This document shows positions 43,082 to 43,925 of a DNA stretch of 43,925 nucleotides, one piece after another. The stretch lies in NCBI GenBank assembly GCA_012974445.1, contig JAAXQG010000139.1:1-43925 (forward strand), given 5' to 3'. The notes beneath the pieces are model-generated. The model was not told the origin of the DNA, made no database searches, and saw nothing but the letters and a program-made list of their open reading frames with translations. The DNA comes from Desulfuromonadales bacterium (GTDB taxonomy: Bacteria > Desulfobacterota > Desulfuromonadia > Desulfuromonadales > JAAXQG01). Both the position numbers and the translations under genes were made by a program. Each line of letters starts with the position of its first letter. The first letter of the stretch is position 1.

Positions 43082-43925
43082 GTCCCCGTCGCCGGCCGGT
43101 CCCTCTTTCCCCGCTTCGGTCGCCCAGCCCTCGGGCAGGCTTCGAAGGTGCAGATCCCGCTGGGGAAAGGGAATCTCGATCCCCTCCTCGCGAAAGCGTC
43201 GAATGATTTCCGTGCCCACATCACTCAGGGTCAGCAGGCGCTTTTTCACATCCCGTATCCAGGCGCGGAACTGGAAGTCCAGCGAGCTGTCTCCGAAGCC
43301 TGTGAAGATAGGGCTCGGCTCTGGGTCCTCCAGAATCTCTGCATGATCGTGTGCCACCTCTCGAAGAATTCGCAGCACCTGCTCCACATCGCTGCCGTAG
43401 GAGACGCCCACCGGCAGCACCACCCGGCACTGGCGCGAGCTCAGGCTCCAGTTTGTCACCGTCTCCGAGATAAGCTTCGAGTTTGGCACGATGATCTCTG
43501 CCTGGTCCAGCGTCTCAAGCACCGTGGAGCGCAGCCCTATCTTGCGCACCGTACCCCAGGTATCCTCCAGCACCAGCGTGTCTCCGAGTTTCACCGGCCG
43601 CTCGAAGAGCAGGATCAGGCCGCTGACGAAATTGTTTACAACGTTCTGCAGGCCGAACCCGATTCCGATACCCAGTGCCCCTCCCACCAGCGCCAGGGCC
43701 CGCATGTCGAAGCCTGCCATGGTCACTGCGGTGATCAATCCGATGAGCAGGATGCAGTAGTGAAGCAGCCGCTTGATGGAGTCGCGCACTCCCCTCTGGA
43801 TCTTCTTGCGGGGGAAAACTTCGGTCTCCAGCACCGCATCAACCCCCCAGGAGAAGATCACTGCGCCATAGAACACCAGGGACGCCAGCAGCAGGGTCTG
43901 GATGTTGAAACTGAATTCGCCCAGG
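43064..43925 (-). CDS. MscS-type mechanosensitive channel (partial)
   Basis: The protein releases solutes on osmotic downshock. Only the C-terminal 286 or so residues lie in the window; the frame is open at 43925 (LGEFSFNIQTLLLASLVFYGAV runs off the edge), so the N-terminus is missing. GALGIGIGFGLQNVVNNFVSGLILLFERPVKLGD is the pore helix TM3 and start of the beta domain. IIVPNSKLISETVTNWS and the alpha/beta C-terminal domain follow. The long charged tail (WATEAGKEGPAGDGDSARED) ends the protein. It converges on gmhA with an 18-base overlap. Confidence 0.92.
   Translation of the reverse strand, partial: LGEFSFNIQTLLLASLVFYGAVIFSWGVDAVLETEVFPRKKIQRGVRDSIKRLLHYCILLIGLITAVTMAGFDMRALALVGGALGIGIGFGLQNVVNNFVSGLILLFERPVKLGDTLVLEDTWGTVRKIGLRSTVLETLDQAEIIVPNSKLISETVTNWSLSSRQCRVVLPVGVSYGSDVEQVLRILREVAHDHAEILEDPEPSPIFTGFGDSSLDFQFRAWIRDVKKRLLTLSDVGTEIIRRFREEGIEIPFPQRDLHLRSLPEGWATEAGKEGPAGDGDSARED

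Overview
The window looks like chromosomal DNA of a Gram-negative, GC-rich deltaproteobacterium, most likely of the Desulfuromonadales (Geobacter/Desulfuromonas/Pelobacter relatives). This is an inference from protein sequence style and gene order, in particular the run phoH-pgpH-ybeY-corC-lnt, prfB-lysS-lolCD-bamA-skp-lpxD-fabZ-lpxA and then lipid A and core LPS genes. Starts on TTG and GTG are frequent. Intergenic spaces carry several palindromic repeats and MITE-like elements.

Region 1 (1-6.6 kb) is mixed: an unrecognised protein, tgt (queuosine modification), an isolated Cas6/RAMP-like protein without any CRISPR array, a membrane GGDEF protein with unusual active-site residues, a 190-bp MITE with a 9-bp target duplication, a bidirectional terminator and eno. 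Region 2 (6.6-12.9 kb) is a housekeeping and envelope operon: phoH, the HD phosphodiesterase pgpH, ybeY, corC and lnt. Region 3 (13.0-15.8 kb) holds prfB with its programmed +1 frameshift and lysS.

Region 4 (15.8-33.3 kb) is a long tightly packed plus-strand series for building and exporting the outer membrane: lolC-lolD, bamA, skp, lpxD, fabZ, lpxA, an oxidoreductase/aminotransferase pair (gnnA/gnnB-like), lpxB, msbA, a DUF374 acyltransferase (LpxJ-like), waaA, lpxK, a Trm112-type zinc ribbon, waaF and a glycosyltransferase. The pair between lpxA and lpxB predicts a lipid A built on 2,3-diamino-glucose, with amide links where the usual lipid A has esters.

Region 5 (33.5-43.9 kb) is accessory surface glycan DNA: a four-gene cassette (HAD phosphatase, a nucleotidyltransferase-like/kinase fusion, a nucleotidyltransferase, a WavE-family protein), an O-antigen ligase, three glycosyltransferases including a heptosyltransferase, a Kdo kinase, gmhA and a partial mechanosensitive channel. 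The cassette is the best candidate for an undescribed pathway: its parts resemble a salvage-and-activation route that makes a nucleotide-activated group for the LPS or capsule, but the substrate cannot be read from sequence.

All calls rest on reading the sequence and on remembered family features. No searches were run.
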